From JACMQW01 sp964536965 (GTDB taxonomy: Bacteria; Bdellovibrionota; UBA1018), in NCBI GenBank assembly GCA_964536965.1, contig CAZIAL010000001.1:62001-126000 (forward strand): a stretch of 64,000 nt of DNA, in the 5' to 3' direction. The position numbers were made by a program, and so were the translations under genes. The notes under the pieces were generated by a model that had not been told where the DNA came from, did no database searches, and was given only the letters and a program-made list of their open reading frames with translations. Each line of letters begins with the position of its first letter. Within the stretch, counting starts at the first letter, position 1. Positions 16,968-26,407 of the stretch are shown in pieces.

Positions 16968-18644
16968 TTATTTTAATGCTTCGCTTAAAACGCGGCCCTC
17001 GGAGAGCGTCGGCGGAACGATGCCCAGGAGGAACGAGAGCGTCGGCGCGAGATCGACGACTTTCGCGGAATGCGCATAGCGTCCAGGTTTGAAGCTGCGG
17101 CCCGTCAGAACCAAGGGAACGTAGCGGTCGTAGCTGTAGGCGGTCATGTGCGTCACATGATCCAGGATGCCGATCCATCCGGCGCGCGGAATGACGAGCA
17201 CATCACCGCTTCGACCCGGAAAGTAGCTCAGGGCCGCTCGACGTCCGATCTCACCAGGTGGGAGTCGGCGCAGGAGCATATCGTTCGCAGTGATGACGTG
17301 GGCGACCCCTTCCACGGCGGCCAAATGATTCCGCAGAATCTCTTCGGCTTCGACGCGCGCCTTTTCACCCTTGGCCTCGAGTGCGGGGTGGTTCAGATAA
17401 AAAGCGAAGTCTTCGACGAGCGGCACCCACGACTGTCCTTTCGGCGCGCTCCCGAAACGTTTCGTCAGCTTGGCGTTCAGCTCCGTCGCCAGCTGAGTTT
17501 CGTCGATCCGGCCGCTCGGAATCTTATGGTGCGCCAGGTACTCGGGGTTATGTCCGCCGCCGTGGTCGGCCGTCAGGGCCACGAGCGTATTCGCCAGCCC
17601 GACCCGACGGTCGATCGCCCGCAGAAGTTTCGCGATCTCACGGTCCTCGGCGACCGTGATTTCCTCCATTTCCTTCGAATTCGGCCCGAAACCATGGGCG
17701 AGGTAATCGTGGGTGGAAAGCGAGAGGAGCAGGAAATCGGTCCCTTTTCCGGAACCCAAAGCCATTTTTTCAATCGCCCGTTCCGCGATTCTTTCCGTGA
17801 TCTCGACGCCGTACGGGGAGTACAGGGACCGACGTTTCCCTTTCACCATCGCGTGTGGAAAGCGCGGCTCCATGCCCCAGAGATATTTCGCGTCCGGAAC
17901 GAACGGATCGTCGGCGTACCCGGTCGCTTTTTTCTCGGGTATCCAGTCGAACTTTTGCCCGGATTCGCGCTCGAGTTCGGCATTCATTTCCTCGACCCAG
18001 CTCGGCAGTTTGCCGTCGGCGAAATAACGCTGGGACGACATCCAGCGGAAACGGTCGGGGTCGTGCCAGAGGACGACGTCGGGACGGTGACCGCCCATGA
18101 AAATCGCGGAACGATCTTTCAGGGAGATGGAGACGACTTTTCCCGGGAGGCCTGCATTTTTCCACTCATCGCTGACGGTGGTGCCGAGCATATTTTTCGG
18201 CGAGGTGCCGGCGAAGAGTTTCTTCGGATCGCCGCCGATTCCCGGCACGGAGGCATCGGCCGCGCAGTAGACGCGCGCTTGTTTTTTTTGGTCGAACCAG
18301 AAGTTCAGCGGGATCCCGTTCGTGTAGGGGTGCGCGCCGGTCATCGCCGCTGCGTGGCCGGGTCCGGTCATGCACTGGATCGTGTCGTGTTCAGCCAGGG
18401 GATAGAAGGCGCCCCGCTCGGTGAGGTAACGAAAACCTCCGACTCCGCCCGGTCCCTTCGCAGGAAGGAATCGGGAGTGGAATCGGGTCAGATAGTCGGG
18501 TCGAAACTGATCAATCACGAGCAGCACGACGAGCTTTGGCGCGGCTGGTTTCGGCGCCGCAGGTGCGGCGAGAGATAATGCGCTGTTCCACAAACCGAAG
18601 ACAAGAAGCAGTGCGTAAGAGAAAACGCGATGCAGCATATTCAA
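16968..18644 (-). CDS. PafA-like alkaline phosphatase family protein
   Basis: This 558-residue exported phosphatase/nucleotide pyrophosphatase superfamily enzyme has a signal peptide ending near SLAAPAA. The first metal-binding Asp is in LLVIDQFRPDYL (D45). The catalytic threonine is in the CMTGPGHAA segment (T93). Further metal ligands are in STHDYLAHGFGPNSKEM and ALTADHGGGHNPE. This pattern fits periplasmic PafA-type monoesterases that release phosphate from organic phosphate. It is monocistronic, and divergent from a lipoprotein gene across 150 bases. The exact substrate range is unknown. Confidence 0.88.
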   Translation of the reverse strand: MNMLHRVFSYALLLVFGLWNSALSLAAPAAPKPAAPKLVVLLVIDQFRPDYLTRFHSRFLPAKGPGGVGGFRYLTERGAFYPLAEHDTIQCMTGPGHAAAMTGAHPYTNGIPLNFWFDQKKQARVYCAADASVPGIGGDPKKLFAGTSPKNMLGTTVSDEWKNAGLPGKVVSISLKDRSAIFMGGHRPDVVLWHDPDRFRWMSSQRYFADGKLPSWVEEMNAELERESGQKFDWIPEKKATGYADDPFVPDAKYLWGMEPRFPHAMVKGKRRSLYSPYGVEITERIAERAIEKMALGSGKGTDFLLLSLSTHDYLAHGFGPNSKEMEEITVAEDREIAKLLRAIDRRVGLANTLVALTADHGGGHNPEYLAHHKIPSGRIDETQLATELNAKLTKRFGSAPKGQSWVPLVEDFAFYLNHPALEAKGEKARVEAEEILRNHLAAVEGVAHVITANDMLLRRLPPGEIGRRAALSYFPGRSGDVLVIPRAGWIGILDHVTHMTAYSYDRYVPLVLTGRSFKPGRYAHSAKVVDLAPTLSFLLGIVPPTLSEGRVLSEALK

Positions 18645-18797
18645 TGAGCTCCTCCTGGTGCGGGTCTCGCGACATTACGCGCGCTCGGAGAAAAAAAACA
18701 ACAGAACGTCATCAAGTAAATCGGACCAATTCCGACAGGTATTACATCCACAGTAGTTGAGTGAATAAGTTTTGTATCAAACCTAAAGGTGGTTCGT

Positions 18798-19634
18798 ATG
18801 ATGAGCATGAAGAAAATGATGATGGTTGCGGCGATCGCCGTCTCGGCAACGGGCATGAGCGGCTGCGGCATGGGTAAAAAATTAGTGAAGTCCCTCCAGT
18901 TCGCCGCGGGCGACGAGAACGGGCACCTGCTCGCGGGTTTCGACGCGAAGGTCGAAATGGGCATGGGCGCACTGCCGGATGTGAAGCTTCCGATCTATGA
19001 CCCGAAAAATCCGGCGAAATTCCTCGGATACGTCGAGACGCTTTACGACGGAACGATCTCCGTTCGTATCGACGTGACTTCGGCCGCGAAGGTCCGCGTG
19101 ACCGATGGAACGAAACTCCCGAACGGCCGCGAAATCCCGGTCGCGCTGCCTCCGGAAGTCGTGCCGATCGCCATTCCGGTGATCAATTCGAGTTCGAAAG
19201 TCTATCTCGCGGTCGGGGCCCAGAACATCATGGCCGGCGTGGCGGTGACCCTGCTCGCCGACACTTCGACCGGGAATTCGGAATGGCTCCGCATTCTGCG
19301 CAGCCTCCCGACGAATATCTTCTATCCGTACCAAATCGACGCGAACCTGAAGGGCGCGGCCGGTTTGTTCACGGGTGAAAAAGTCGGAGTCGGCGTATTC
19401 GCGGTGAAGGGACTTTCGAAACCCGAGAAAGACCTCGTCTTCGAAGACGTGACCTTCGCTTCGACCGATTTCGCCGCTTCCCGCCTCGCCGCTCGCCAGG
19501 GCTATCGCCCGGCCGCCGCGGCGGCGGCCCCGCGGACGGAGTTCTTCGGCGTGAAGACCCAGTATCCGGTGGGCTCGAAGATGAACAAGATCCAACGTGC
19601 ATTGGGTAAAGTCCGGGATACGCGCCTCGACTAG
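18798..19634 (+). CDS. Putative lipoprotein, unknown function
   Basis: The N-terminus is MMSMKKMMMVAA followed by a hydrophobic run ending in a lipobox TGMSGC, so the mature protein is probably lipidated and about 250 residues long. I chose the ATG at 18798 over a GTG at 18789 because AAAGGTGG at 18785-18792 then serves as a ribosome-binding site. The body is beta-rich, with repeated patterns of charged and hydrophobic residues. An alanine-rich stretch (RPAAAAAAPR) precedes the C-terminus. No family is recognised. A strong terminator follows at 19659. Confidence 0.75.
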   Translation: MMSMKKMMMVAAIAVSATGMSGCGMGKKLVKSLQFAAGDENGHLLAGFDAKVEMGMGALPDVKLPIYDPKNPAKFLGYVETLYDGTISVRIDVTSAAKVRVTDGTKLPNGREIPVALPPEVVPIAIPVINSSSKVYLAVGAQNIMAGVAVTLLADTSTGNSEWLRILRSLPTNIFYPYQIDANLKGAAGLFTGEKVGVGVFAVKGLSKPEKDLVFEDVTFASTDFAASRLAARQGYRPAAAAAAPRTEFFGVKTQYPVGSKMNKIQRALGKVRDTRLD

Positions 19635-19658
19635 TCCGGTTTGCACCCTCAAACGGAG

Positions 19659-19687
19659 AAAGGCCCGGTCGTTTCGACCGGGCCTTT
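19659..19687 (+). terminator. Rho-independent terminator
   Basis: The arms AAAGGCCCGGTCG and CGACCGGGCCTTT pair perfectly around a three-base loop and are followed by TTTTGTCATTTT. It closes the 18798-19634 gene and can probably act in both directions towards the convergent PilZ gene. Confidence 0.9.
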
Positions 19688-19724
19688 TGTCATTTTCCCG
19701 GAGCCCACATCGAGTGGACGCCGA

Positions 19725-20546
19725 CTATTTCTTCTTCGGAACTTCCGGAACCCAGGCGGCCGGCGACTTCCGCGCCCGCCCCCACCAGTTCTTCAGGTCT
19801 TCTTTCGCTTTCGGCGGAGGGCGAACGACCGGAGTCTTTTTCGCTTCGAGCTCTTCGAGGAGCGCGTTCGCGCGTTTCTCATCCGCGTCGCTCCCGCGTT
19901 GCCACTCGAGGCCGTAGCGATGCCCGGTTCCGTCCGGTCGCCCGTAAACCACGGTCGCCCGCATGAGAATCGTGGCGCCCTGGTGATCGAAGGTGATGAG
20001 CGTCGTTTCGCCGGTTTCGAAAAGCTTGGTCTCCGTCTGCACGCCGGCGCCGCCGGTGGACAGATCCAGGATCGTGCACGGCTTCGCATGTCCGTCGTCC
20101 TTCGAAATCTGACCGGGCAGATTCACCGTGTAGCGAGGGGGGGTTTCCCACCAGCGCAGGCGCGGATTCATGAACACGGCGCGGACGTTCGGAAGGAGCA
20201 TGTAGAAAATCAGCGCGAGGTTGGTGCTGGTCACGCCGATCAGAATCGGCAGCGAAATCACGTCGCGAGCGATCTTCCATTCCTGGATATTCAGGTAAAC
20301 CGAGAACGCGGCGAGCGCGATGACGACGAAGTATCCGAATCGTTTCGCGAAGAAGATGAAGGTCCCCTGGAGAACCGGCAGCGCGTAGAATTCGAGCAAG
20401 TCGAGCGGCGGCGAGTATTTCCAGATGGCGTTGGCCATCTCGATAAAGCCGACTTTGTTCACATAGGCCGAGATCGCGATACTGCCGAGCGGGCCGAAAA
20501 TTTGGAGGATCGCCAGAAACACGAGAGGCCAAGGACGTCTTTGCAT
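19725..20546 (-). CDS. Membrane protein with C-terminal PilZ-like domain
   Basis: The N-terminal 145 residues of this 273-residue protein contain about four hydrophobic segments. A PilZ-like beta-barrel follows from about residue 150 to 235, recognisable by RYTVNLPG and the ILDLSTGGAGV loop. The canonical c-di-GMP-binding RxxxR is reduced to a single Arg (PPRYTVN), so ligand binding is doubtful. A charged tail, rich in Lys and Pro, ends KKK. Architecture and context suggest a membrane-linked PilZ-type signalling protein. No adjacent cyclase gene is present. Confidence 0.75.
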   Translation of the reverse strand: MQRRPWPLVFLAILQIFGPLGSIAISAYVNKVGFIEMANAIWKYSPPLDLLEFYALPVLQGTFIFFAKRFGYFVVIALAAFSVYLNIQEWKIARDVISLPILIGVTSTNLALIFYMLLPNVRAVFMNPRLRWWETPPRYTVNLPGQISKDDGHAKPCTILDLSTGGAGVQTETKLFETGETTLITFDHQGATILMRATVVYGRPDGTGHRYGLEWQRGSDADEKRANALLEELEAKKTPVVRPPPKAKEDLKNWWGRARKSPAAWVPEVPKKK

Positions 20547-20657
20547 AATGTTTAGGATAAAGGGGTCCGGCCCGTTTTCAATGGATAAGAGTTTCTATCT
20601 TTCGCGTCCGCGCTTTCGCCAATCTCGTGACGTCGCCGGATCGAAGGAAGGACGGAA

Positions 20658-23387
20658 CTATCGGCGGGACTTCTTCTGTCCCTTGCGGGCCTTCAGAAGT
20701 TCGAGCGCCTGTTCCAGCGAAACGGAATCGGGAGCCTGGTCCTTCGGAATCGAGGCGCTCGTCGACTTGTGTTTCACATAAGGGCCGAACTTGCCTTCCA
20801 GAAGCTGGATCGGCTTCTGGTCCTCCGGATGGAGGCCCAGTTCCTTCAGGATCTTCGAGGAGGCGCGGCCCTGCTTCGGCTGGGAAAGAAGTTCCATCGC
20901 CCGGTCGAAAGTGACCGTATAAACGTTATCTTCTTTCTTCAGCGAGCGGTAATCAGTGCCCATCTGGACGTACGGACCAAAGCGGCCGTTGTTCGCCAGG
21001 ACCGGGAGTTTCGTTTCCGGGTGGGTTCCGAGCTCTTTCGGGAGCGAGAGCCACTGGAGGGCTTGGTCGAGGGTGACGGCGCGCGGATCGACGCCCTTCG
21101 GAACCGAAGCGCGGCGGGGCTTCGGGAGCGCTTTCATGCGCTCCTTCATTTTCTTTCGATCGGTCGTCTTCTGATCTTCGGGGAGCTCCGGAGTTTCGCC
21201 AAGCTGCACATACGGCCCGAATCTTCCGGTCAGACAGTAGATCGACATCCCCGATTTCGGATCGGTGCCGATCGACTGTGGACCCTGGGCGGAAATCGCG
21301 ATGATCTCGGCGATTTTGTCTTCGGTGAGATCCGCCGGAGCGATGTCTTCCGGAATCGACGCGTGGATTTCTTCCTCGCCCGCGGCCTTGCCCGGCTGGA
21401 TGACGTAAGCGCCGTAGCGGCCGATCTTTACGTCCACTCCGTGGAGGTGCGGGAGATCGAGGGTGCGCGACTCACCCGGGTCGATCTTTTTGTCCTTGGC
21501 CGCGATCTGCGCCTTGAGTCCGTCTTTTCCGAGGAAAAAGGCCTTTAAGTAAGGAAGCGATTCCTTGGTCCCTTCGGCGATTTCGTCGAGGGAGCGTTCC
21601 ATCTCGGACGTGAAATTCGCGTCGACGAGCTGGTTGAAGTGTTTCACGAGGAGCTGCGTGACGGCGATTCCGGTGAACGAAGGCACGAGGGCGTTCCCGT
21701 TCTTCCGGACGTAGTCGCGTTCGATCAGCGTCGAGATGATGGATGCGTAAGTCGAAGGACGGCCGATGCCGGCCTTTTCGAGTTCGCGGACGATCGAGGC
21801 TTCCGTGAAGCGCGCTGGCGGCTGGGTCTCGTGCTCGAGACTTTCCACGGTGACGAGTTTCAGCACGTCGCCTTCCTTCATCGGAGGCAGGATGGTTTCC
21901 TTGTCGGCGAGCGCCGCCGACGGGTCATCGGAGCCTTCGACGTATGCGCGGAGAAAACCGGGAAAGAGGATGGTCGAGCCGGAGGCGTTGAAAATCGCGT
22001 CTGCCGTTTCGATCTTCGCGGTGACGGATTTTTTCTGCGCATCGACCATCTGGCAGGCCACGGTGCGCATCCAGATGAGTTCGTATAGATCGCGCGCCTT
22101 CCCGGAAAGGCCGGTCTTGTCCGGGTGGACGAATTCGGAGCCGGCGGGACGAATGGCTTCGTGAGCTTCCTGTGCCCCTTTATCCTTCGACGTGTAAACG
22201 CGCGGAGCCTCGGGCAGGTATTTTTCACCGTAGAGCTCTTTGACGGCGTCGCGTGCCGCCTGGATCGCCTGCTTCGAAAGCGATGGCGAATCGGTACGCA
22301 TGTAGGTGATGAGACCTTCCTCGTAAAGCTGCTGCGCGAGGCGCATGGTTTCGCGGGAAGAAAGTCCGAGTTTTCGGTTTCCCTCCTGCTGGAGCGTCGA
22401 AGTGATGAACGGCGGCGAGGGGCGCGAAGCCACGGGACGTTCTTCGATCCCGATGACTTTCCAGTCGCCCTTTTGCACCCGCGCGAGCAGCGCCGCGGAT
22501 TCCTTTCCGTCGAGCAGGACGACGTCCTTGCCGCCGACGATCGTGCCGGTCGTCTCGTCGAAGTCTTTCGAGGTCGCGATGCGTTTGCCGCCAACGGAAT
22601 AGAGTTTCGCGTCGAACGCTTCCTTCTCCGGCGCCTTCGACTTTCCTTCGGCGAGCGTCGCCTGGAGATCCCAGTAGCGTGCGCGCTTGAAAGCGATCCG
22701 CTCGCGTTCCCGGTCCACGATCATGCGGAGCGCGGAAGACTGCACGCGTCCGGCGGAGAGGCCGAAGGCGATCTTTTTCCAAATGAGCGGAGAGACGGTG
22801 TAGCCCACGAGCCGATCGAGGATCCGGCGAGTCTCCTGAGCGCGCACGAGCCGCTGATCGATGTCGCGGGTCTCCGAAAGCGCATGTTCGATCGCGGACT
22901 TCGTGATCTCGTGGAACACCATTCGTTTCACGGGAACTTTCGGTTTCAGCAGCTCCACGAGGTGCCAGGAAATGCTCTCTCCCTCCCGGTCTTCATCGGT
23001 TGCGAGGTAGAGCGTATCGACCTGCTTCAGCTTCGCGCGAAGATCGGAGATGACCTTGAATTTCCCTTTAGGGACGACGTAGAGCGGCTCGAAGTCCTTT
23101 TCGACGTTCACGCCGATCTTCGTCCACTCTTCTTCTTTAATGTCTTTCGGGATGTCGGCCGCGGACTGCGGGAGGTCGCGCACATGACCCACGCTGGCCT
23201 CGACGATGAAATTTTTCGGCAGGAACTTCCGGATGGTTTTCGCCTTCGTCGGGGACTCGACGATGACGAGCGCGGACCCGTCGCCCGGAGCTTTGGATCG
23301 GCTCTTGGCTTTCGGGGAGGCTTTCGCAGCCGCTGCGGCGGGCTTGGAGGATGGGGTTTTGGTTTCCGGGGTCGCCATTGACCCCAT
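20658..23387 (-). CDS. topA: DNA topoisomerase I
   Basis: This type IA topoisomerase relaxes negative supercoils. Of 909 residues, the first 35 are a Lys/Ala/Ser-rich tail. The TOPRIM domain follows with ALVIVESPTKAKTI and the acidic DEDREGE triad. The active-site tyrosine is in LITYMRTDSPS. The C-terminus has no CxxC zinc fingers. Instead it has four topoisomerase C-terminal repeats, each with a GRYGAYV or (R/K)FGPYV core, ending in a basic RKGQKKSRR tail. Either ATG at 23387 or 23378 could be used. A TATAAT sequence overlaps the first one, which slightly favours the second. Confidence 0.96.
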   Translation of the reverse strand: MGSMATPETKTPSSKPAAAAAKASPKAKSRSKAPGDGSALVIVESPTKAKTIRKFLPKNFIVEASVGHVRDLPQSAADIPKDIKEEEWTKIGVNVEKDFEPLYVVPKGKFKVISDLRAKLKQVDTLYLATDEDREGESISWHLVELLKPKVPVKRMVFHEITKSAIEHALSETRDIDQRLVRAQETRRILDRLVGYTVSPLIWKKIAFGLSAGRVQSSALRMIVDRERERIAFKRARYWDLQATLAEGKSKAPEKEAFDAKLYSVGGKRIATSKDFDETTGTIVGGKDVVLLDGKESAALLARVQKGDWKVIGIEERPVASRPSPPFITSTLQQEGNRKLGLSSRETMRLAQQLYEEGLITYMRTDSPSLSKQAIQAARDAVKELYGEKYLPEAPRVYTSKDKGAQEAHEAIRPAGSEFVHPDKTGLSGKARDLYELIWMRTVACQMVDAQKKSVTAKIETADAIFNASGSTILFPGFLRAYVEGSDDPSAALADKETILPPMKEGDVLKLVTVESLEHETQPPARFTEASIVRELEKAGIGRPSTYASIISTLIERDYVRKNGNALVPSFTGIAVTQLLVKHFNQLVDANFTSEMERSLDEIAEGTKESLPYLKAFFLGKDGLKAQIAAKDKKIDPGESRTLDLPHLHGVDVKIGRYGAYVIQPGKAAGEEEIHASIPEDIAPADLTEDKIAEIIAISAQGPQSIGTDPKSGMSIYCLTGRFGPYVQLGETPELPEDQKTTDRKKMKERMKALPKPRRASVPKGVDPRAVTLDQALQWLSLPKELGTHPETKLPVLANNGRFGPYVQMGTDYRSLKKEDNVYTVTFDRAMELLSQPKQGRASSKILKELGLHPEDQKPIQLLEGKFGPYVKHKSTSASIPKDQAPDSVSLEQALELLKARKGQKKSRR

Positions 23388-23465
23388 TATAAAAGAGGAG
23401 GAGGTAGGTCGAGTAAAGCGGAATATAATCGTCAGACTTTTCGCGGGGAAAGAAAACGATCGAGT

Positions 23466-23771
23466 TCAGTCCGCAGCGGAGCGGATCTCGAGGTCGACCA
23501 AATGATTTTTCATCTCGGATAAGGCCCGGCCGATTTCTTCGAGATCCTGCGATTTCGCGGCTGTTTCGAGGTTTTTCGCCAGTACGCTGAGTTCTTCGAA
23601 ACCATAGCCGCCCGCGGTCCCCTTTGTTTTGTGGCAAAGCTTCGCGATCGCATCGAGATCTTTACGGGTCAGCGCGTCTTTCAGCGTGTCGAGATCCCGA
23701 ATCCGGTTCTGGAGGTACGTCGGCGCAAGTTCGAAGAGCTCCGCGGGGATGGTGATGACCGTGTGACCCAT
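23466..23771 (-). CDS. Hpt-domain histidine phosphotransfer protein
   Basis: This 101-residue single-domain Hpt protein relays phosphoryl groups between receivers in multistep phosphorelays. The phospho-accepting histidine is H47 in CHKTKGTAGGYG, matching the HxxKGxxxxxG signature. Helical heptads surround it, including LAKNLETAA. I chose the ATG at 23771 because the longer upstream reading is arginine-rich and unlike protein. It is not next to a hybrid kinase here, so its partners are unknown. The orphan response regulator 0.7 kb downstream on the other strand could be one. Confidence 0.8.
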   Translation of the reverse strand: MGHTVITIPAELFELAPTYLQNRIRDLDTLKDALTRKDLDAIAKLCHKTKGTAGGYGFEELSVLAKNLETAAKSQDLEEIGRALSEMKNHLVDLEIRSAAD

Positions 23772-23817
23772 CTCTTCGTTTTGCGGGGCAAACGAAAATC
23801 CCGCAATGCAGATTATT

Positions 23818-24129
23818 CTAAGCCTTCGCGCGCGCGATGACCGTCTGGAGCACGCGCTCCCGTTCATTCACGGGATCGATGGTTTCGGCGTACGCGGGGA
23901 AGTCGGCGCGATCGCTGAGGTAAGCCACCGCGACTTGGTTTTCGGGGCATATATCGAGACAGCTACTGACCACGACGCGGCTGGTTCCCCAGAGCGAGCG
24001 CGTGATCAGTTCCTTCTTGAGCCAGTCCTTGAGTTCGCCGGTGGGGTTAGGGCCCCCCGCCGAATCGGCGATCTTTTTTCCGCACTTATCGCAAACAAGG
24101 ACGAGGTTTTCGCTCCAGCGAGGTTTCAT
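23818..24129 (-). CDS. Thioredoxin-like (2Fe-2S) ferredoxin-type small protein
   Basis: The protein has 103 residues. Four cysteines are arranged as CDKC near residues 13-16 and CLDIC near 57-61, the spacing seen in small thioredoxin-fold 2Fe-2S ferredoxin-like proteins. The region VVVSSCLDICPENQVAVAYL fits the second ligand pair and the following beta-strand. An electron-transfer or metal-binding role is inferred. A zinc-binding protein cannot be excluded. It lies upstream of the Hpt gene on the same strand, 46 bases away, so the two may be co-transcribed. Confidence 0.65.
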   Translation of the reverse strand: MKPRWSENLVLVCDKCGKKIADSAGGPNPTGELKDWLKKELITRSLWGTSRVVVSSCLDICPENQVAVAYLSDRADFPAYAETIDPVNERERVLQTVIARAKA

Positions 24130-24473
24130 GGGCCCAGATAAACATAATGACGCGATGGATCATGAAACAAAAACACTATTTCATCCGGCATATGCGTCAG
24201 ATTAAATAATAATTACTTCGGCAATCTTGATGCGAAACTTCCCCGCGCCATTTTGATGAGAATAAAAATCAAACAGTTCCCGCGCGGTTAGCACAGAGCG
24301 TATTTATGAACTGCTACCATTGAGTGCTTCAATTGTTTAAAAGATTTATAAATTGTTTAAACTCTTCGGCTTCCGCGTCAAAAACAAAATCTATAATTCG
24401 CGCCTGTTTTCAACGACTTTAGGATGAGCAAGATGCGAAACGAATCGCGTCCGAGTTCCCAAGGAAAAGCAGA
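24130..24473 (+). promoter_or_regulatory. AT-rich leader/promoter of the response-regulator gene, with direct repeats
   Basis: This 344-base gene-free stretch is clearly AT-richer than its surroundings. AATTGTTTAAA occurs at 24331-24341 and again at 24351-24361, exactly 20 bases apart. A TATAAT sits at 24392-24397 with no good -35 box. The repeats would fall about 43-73 bases upstream of the transcript start, where OmpR-type activators bind. AAGGAAA near 24461 is the likely ribosome-binding site for the ATG at 24474. Confidence 0.5.
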
Positions 24474-25235
24474 ATGGAATCAGCCAACGCGCCGTTACCG
24501 AACCCATCCGAAGATTATTCGGCGGGTAATACCAAAGTCGTTCGACGCCAGAGCGCCAAACCACGGCTCCTGGTCGTCGATGACGAACCGGAAATTCGCG
24601 AAATCATTCGGGAAGTCGTGGAAGAGCACTTCGAAGTGATCGAGGCCAAAAATGGCAAGGACGCAGTGGATCTCGCGGCACGCACGCTTCCCGATATCAT
24701 TCTGATGGATGTGATGATGCCGGAAATGGATGGAATCGCCGCCACCGAGAGTATTCGCGGGATGCTGACGACTCGACATATTCCGATCCTGATGCTGACC
24801 GCTGCCAATACGAAAGATTACCGGATCCGTGCGTTCGATTTTGGCGCCGATCAGTTCATCGGCAAGCCTTTCGACTTCGAGGAGCTGACCGTGCGTTTGC
24901 TCTCGGTGTATAAACGCGCGCGTCAGATGAACCATCCGGCGACAAAGGAAGTTCGCTTTCTCAACCTGGAGCTGAACCTGGATGCCAAGGAAGTGCGCCT
25001 GGACGGGAATCGGGTGGAGCTGAGTCCGGTCGAGTTCGACATCGTGAAGCTCCTCGTGCTGAATCGCGAAACTTTGGTGACGCGGACCCAGATCATCGAA
25101 GAAGTGTGGAAGACGAAGGAAGCTCCCGATCGCGTGATGGATGCGCATATCGTCTCTATCCGTAAGAAAATTTCGAGTTTCCGCGGCGCCGTGAAAACGG
25201 TCTACGGATCCGGCTACATCCTTCGCGGCGAATAG
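24474..25235 (+). CDS. OmpR/PhoB-type response regulator (orphan)
   Basis: This 253-residue DNA-binding response regulator has a receiver domain at residues about 30-150. It shows the acidic pair VVDDE, the phosphoacceptor D79 (LMDVMMPEMDG), T109 and K131. A winged-helix Trans_reg_C domain covers about 160-252, ending KTVYGSGYILRG. A 28-residue polar leader precedes the receiver. No histidine kinase gene adjoins it, so it is an orphan. It may take phosphate through the nearby Hpt protein. Direct repeats in its own promoter suggest autoregulation. It overlaps the tail of the convergent gene by about 22 bases. Confidence 0.92.
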   Translation: MESANAPLPNPSEDYSAGNTKVVRRQSAKPRLLVVDDEPEIREIIREVVEEHFEVIEAKNGKDAVDLAARTLPDIILMDVMMPEMDGIAATESIRGMLTTRHIPILMLTAANTKDYRIRAFDFGADQFIGKPFDFEELTVRLLSVYKRARQMNHPATKEVRFLNLELNLDAKEVRLDGNRVELSPVEFDIVKLLVLNRETLVTRTQIIEEVWKTKEAPDRVMDAHIVSIRKKISSFRGAVKTVYGSGYILRGE

Positions 25236-26407
25236 TCGGCGAACTGGAACTCGGCGAATTCCTCGATCCGGGCTTCGATGCGATCGCGATGCTCGCGTTT
25301 CTTCGAAATGCCTTTCTCCCAGTGCCAGGACCGTCGAAGGATCCGGCGACTTTCCCGATCGGCTTTCAAGTCGACGCGCGCGACTAGATTTTCGCCGGCT
25401 AAGACCGGGAGCGAGAAGTAACCGAATTTCCGTTTCTCGGCCGGAAGGTAACATTCGATTCCATAGTCGAAGTCGAAGAATCCGCGAAGCCTCTTTCGCT
25501 GGATCACCAGCGGATCGAACGGCGAGAGAATCGAAATCCGTTCCGGATCGACGGGAACGAGGCGGGCGACCGCCTCCCAGTCGTCGGGCCGAATCCATCC
25601 TTCGGAAACGACGCCGGGTACCTCCGCGCGCAGGATGCGTCCCGCGCGCAGACGACGGCCGATTTCGGCGCTGACGGCGGCTCGCTGCTCGCTCTCGAGG
25701 TAGGTCGCCGATTCGAGCGTGACCACTCCTTGCACGTTGAGCGCCCGATCGAGTCGATAGGCCGCCTCTTCGCGGAGCGATACCGGAGCGGGTCGGATCG
25801 CCCAGCCGAAGTGGCGCTCGATTTTTTCGTAATGTTTCGTCATTCCTTCGCGACGACTGACCGCCAGCCGACCGCTGTAAAAGAGGTGCTCGAGCGCGCG
25901 TTTGGAAGGTTTTCGGCTAGCCCACTCGTGGTCTTTCTCGCGTTTTTCCTCCTCGATCTGACGAATCGAAAGCGGACCCTCACGCGTGATGCGCGCGAGC
26001 AATGCACGTTTCTGCGCCGAGGTGACCTCCGAGAACCAGCGCGAAGGCCGGAGTTCGTGTGCACGCATCGCGCGGACGAAGAAGCGGAAATCGGAGGTGG
26101 GGATGAACGAGAGCGCATGGGTCCAGTACTCGAAGACCTCTTTCGTATCGGACTGGAGCCGGTGCAGATCGGCCGGGCGGTAAGAAGAGTCGCGCGACCA
26201 GAGGATATGGTGGTGCGCTCGTTCGATGACATGGATCGTGTCGATCTGCGCATAGCCGAGGCGACGAAGGGTCGCGAGCGCGCCCGGAGCTCCTCTTCCG
26301 AAAGCGGCGTCGCGGTCGAGACCGAGACGATGGATCCAAAGTCGTCGCGCGAGGTCGCGGGAGAGGGAGACGGAGGTGGCCGTGATCGCGCTGCGCACTT
26401 TCCTCAC
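25214..26407 (-). CDS. YcaQ-type winged-helix DNA-binding/DNA glycosylase-like protein
   Basis: This 397-residue protein of the HTH_42/YcaQ family has members that are DNA glycosylases acting on interstrand crosslinks. Recognisable blocks are LARRLWIHRLGL near the N-terminus, AQIDTIHVIERAHHHILWSR, the winged-helix region with RALEHLFYSGRLAVSRREG, and the late ISILSPFDPLVIQRKRLRGFFDFDYGIE-type segment. I chose the GTG start at 26405-26407, which overlaps the upstream stop as GTGA. The same frame remains open further upstream but lies inside the BaiN gene and reads as arginine-rich noise. It is probably the last gene of a LysR-flavoprotein-YcaQ operon. Confidence 0.82.
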   Translation of the reverse strand: MRKVRSAITATSVSLSRDLARRLWIHRLGLDRDAAFGRGAPGALATLRRLGYAQIDTIHVIERAHHHILWSRDSSYRPADLHRLQSDTKEVFEYWTHALSFIPTSDFRFFVRAMRAHELRPSRWFSEVTSAQKRALLARITREGPLSIRQIEEEKREKDHEWASRKPSKRALEHLFYSGRLAVSRREGMTKHYEKIERHFGWAIRPAPVSLREEAAYRLDRALNVQGVVTLESATYLESEQRAAVSAEIGRRLRAGRILRAEVPGVVSEGWIRPDDWEAVARLVPVDPERISILSPFDPLVIQRKRLRGFFDFDYGIECYLPAEKRKFGYFSLPVLAGENLVARVDLKADRESRRILRRSWHWEKGISKKREHRDRIEARIEEFAEFQFADYSPRRM

